Shown piece after piece: positions 13,958 through 14,016 of a stretch of DNA of 14,016 nt (positions within the stretch are counted from its first letter, which is position 1; each line of letters starts with the position of its first letter). This DNA comes from Limnoraphis robusta CS-951. Its GTDB lineage: Bacteria > Cyanobacteriota > Cyanobacteriia > Cyanobacteriales > Microcoleaceae. A program made the translations under genes and the position numbers. The notes beneath the pieces are model-generated. The model saw nothing but the letters and a program-made list of their open reading frames with translations. It searched no databases and was not told where the DNA came from. The stretch lies in NCBI RefSeq assembly GCF_000972705.2, contig NZ_LATL02000358.1, forward strand, positions 1 through 14,016. The letters run 5' to 3'.

Positions 13958-14016
13958 ATGGATGCAATTAACCTTGAAAACTTAAGGTATGGGGTTCTTG
14001 CAAGAAATGCTTTGGC
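13958..14016 (+). CDS. Possible 5' end of an unrecognised gene, cut by the window edge
   Basis: From ATG 13958 a frame stays open to the last base (MDAINLENLRYGVLARNAL...), about 40 nt after the predicted transcript start. There is no Shine-Dalgarno sequence, and the ATG lies at the loop of a 5-bp stem GCATC/GATGC. With under 20 codons visible the family cannot be named. The alternative is a non-coding RNA, as the same stretch holds several stem-loops. Confidence 0.35.
   Translation, partial: MDAINLENLRYGVLARNAL

Noticed and set aside
13918..14016. tmRNA, RNase P RNA or a known riboswitch at the right edge
   Set aside because: None of the hallmark conserved sequences of these RNAs that I know is present in the visible part.

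Overview
The window looks like a piece of a cyanobacterial chromosome, most likely from a filamentous, low-to-medium GC Oscillatoriales-type species. Three things point there: eight copies of the HIP1 octamer GCGATCGC between about 3.5 and 13.4 kb, a BicA-type bicarbonate transporter beside an NhaS3-type antiporter and a CmpR/CcmR-like LysR regulator, and short palindromic and heptamer intergenic repeats of the kind seen in filamentous cyanobacteria. The species cannot be fixed from the sequence alone.

Left part (1-3.2 kb) is an accessory, defence-flavoured region. On the minus strand are the 3' stump of a YhdJ-like DNA adenine methyltransferase, then an ABC/AAA15-type ATPase, then a DUF4435 (TOPRIM-like) protein that runs off the left edge. 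The ATPase plus DUF4435 pair has the architecture of the PARIS anti-phage system (AriA + AriB). A near-consensus promoter for the ATPase lies across the truncated end of the methyltransferase. On the plus strand follows a ParD/ParE toxin-antitoxin pair whose leader carries several AGAAAC/GTTTCT palindromes. No HIP1 site occurs in this part, and the ATPase genes are visibly AT-rich.

Central part (3.2-10.1 kb) is an inorganic-carbon and ion module. Three minus-strand transport genes follow one another: bicA (Na+-dependent bicarbonate uptake), an nhaS3-like Na+/H+ antiporter, and a 702-residue CPA2 antiporter with two universal-stress-protein domains. A LysR regulator is divergent from bicA across a 174-bp shared region with a candidate operator. 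Logically, BicA brings in HCO3- with Na+, and the antiporters would export Na+ and adjust pH. Inverted repeats and likely terminators separate the three genes, so they may be a cluster of single units and not one operon.

Right part (10.1-14.0 kb) is ordinary minus-strand housekeeping: RNase III (rnc), a NYN-domain putative RNase with a C-terminal winged-helix-like region, a DCC/DUF393 thiol protein and a PHP-domain phosphoesterase. Two long intergenic stretches (11704-12189 and 13485-13957) hold many inverted repeats but no convincing gene. At the right edge an extended -10 promoter is followed by a chain of small stem-loops and an ORF that stays open to the window end; whether this is a leader plus gene or a small RNA is undecided.
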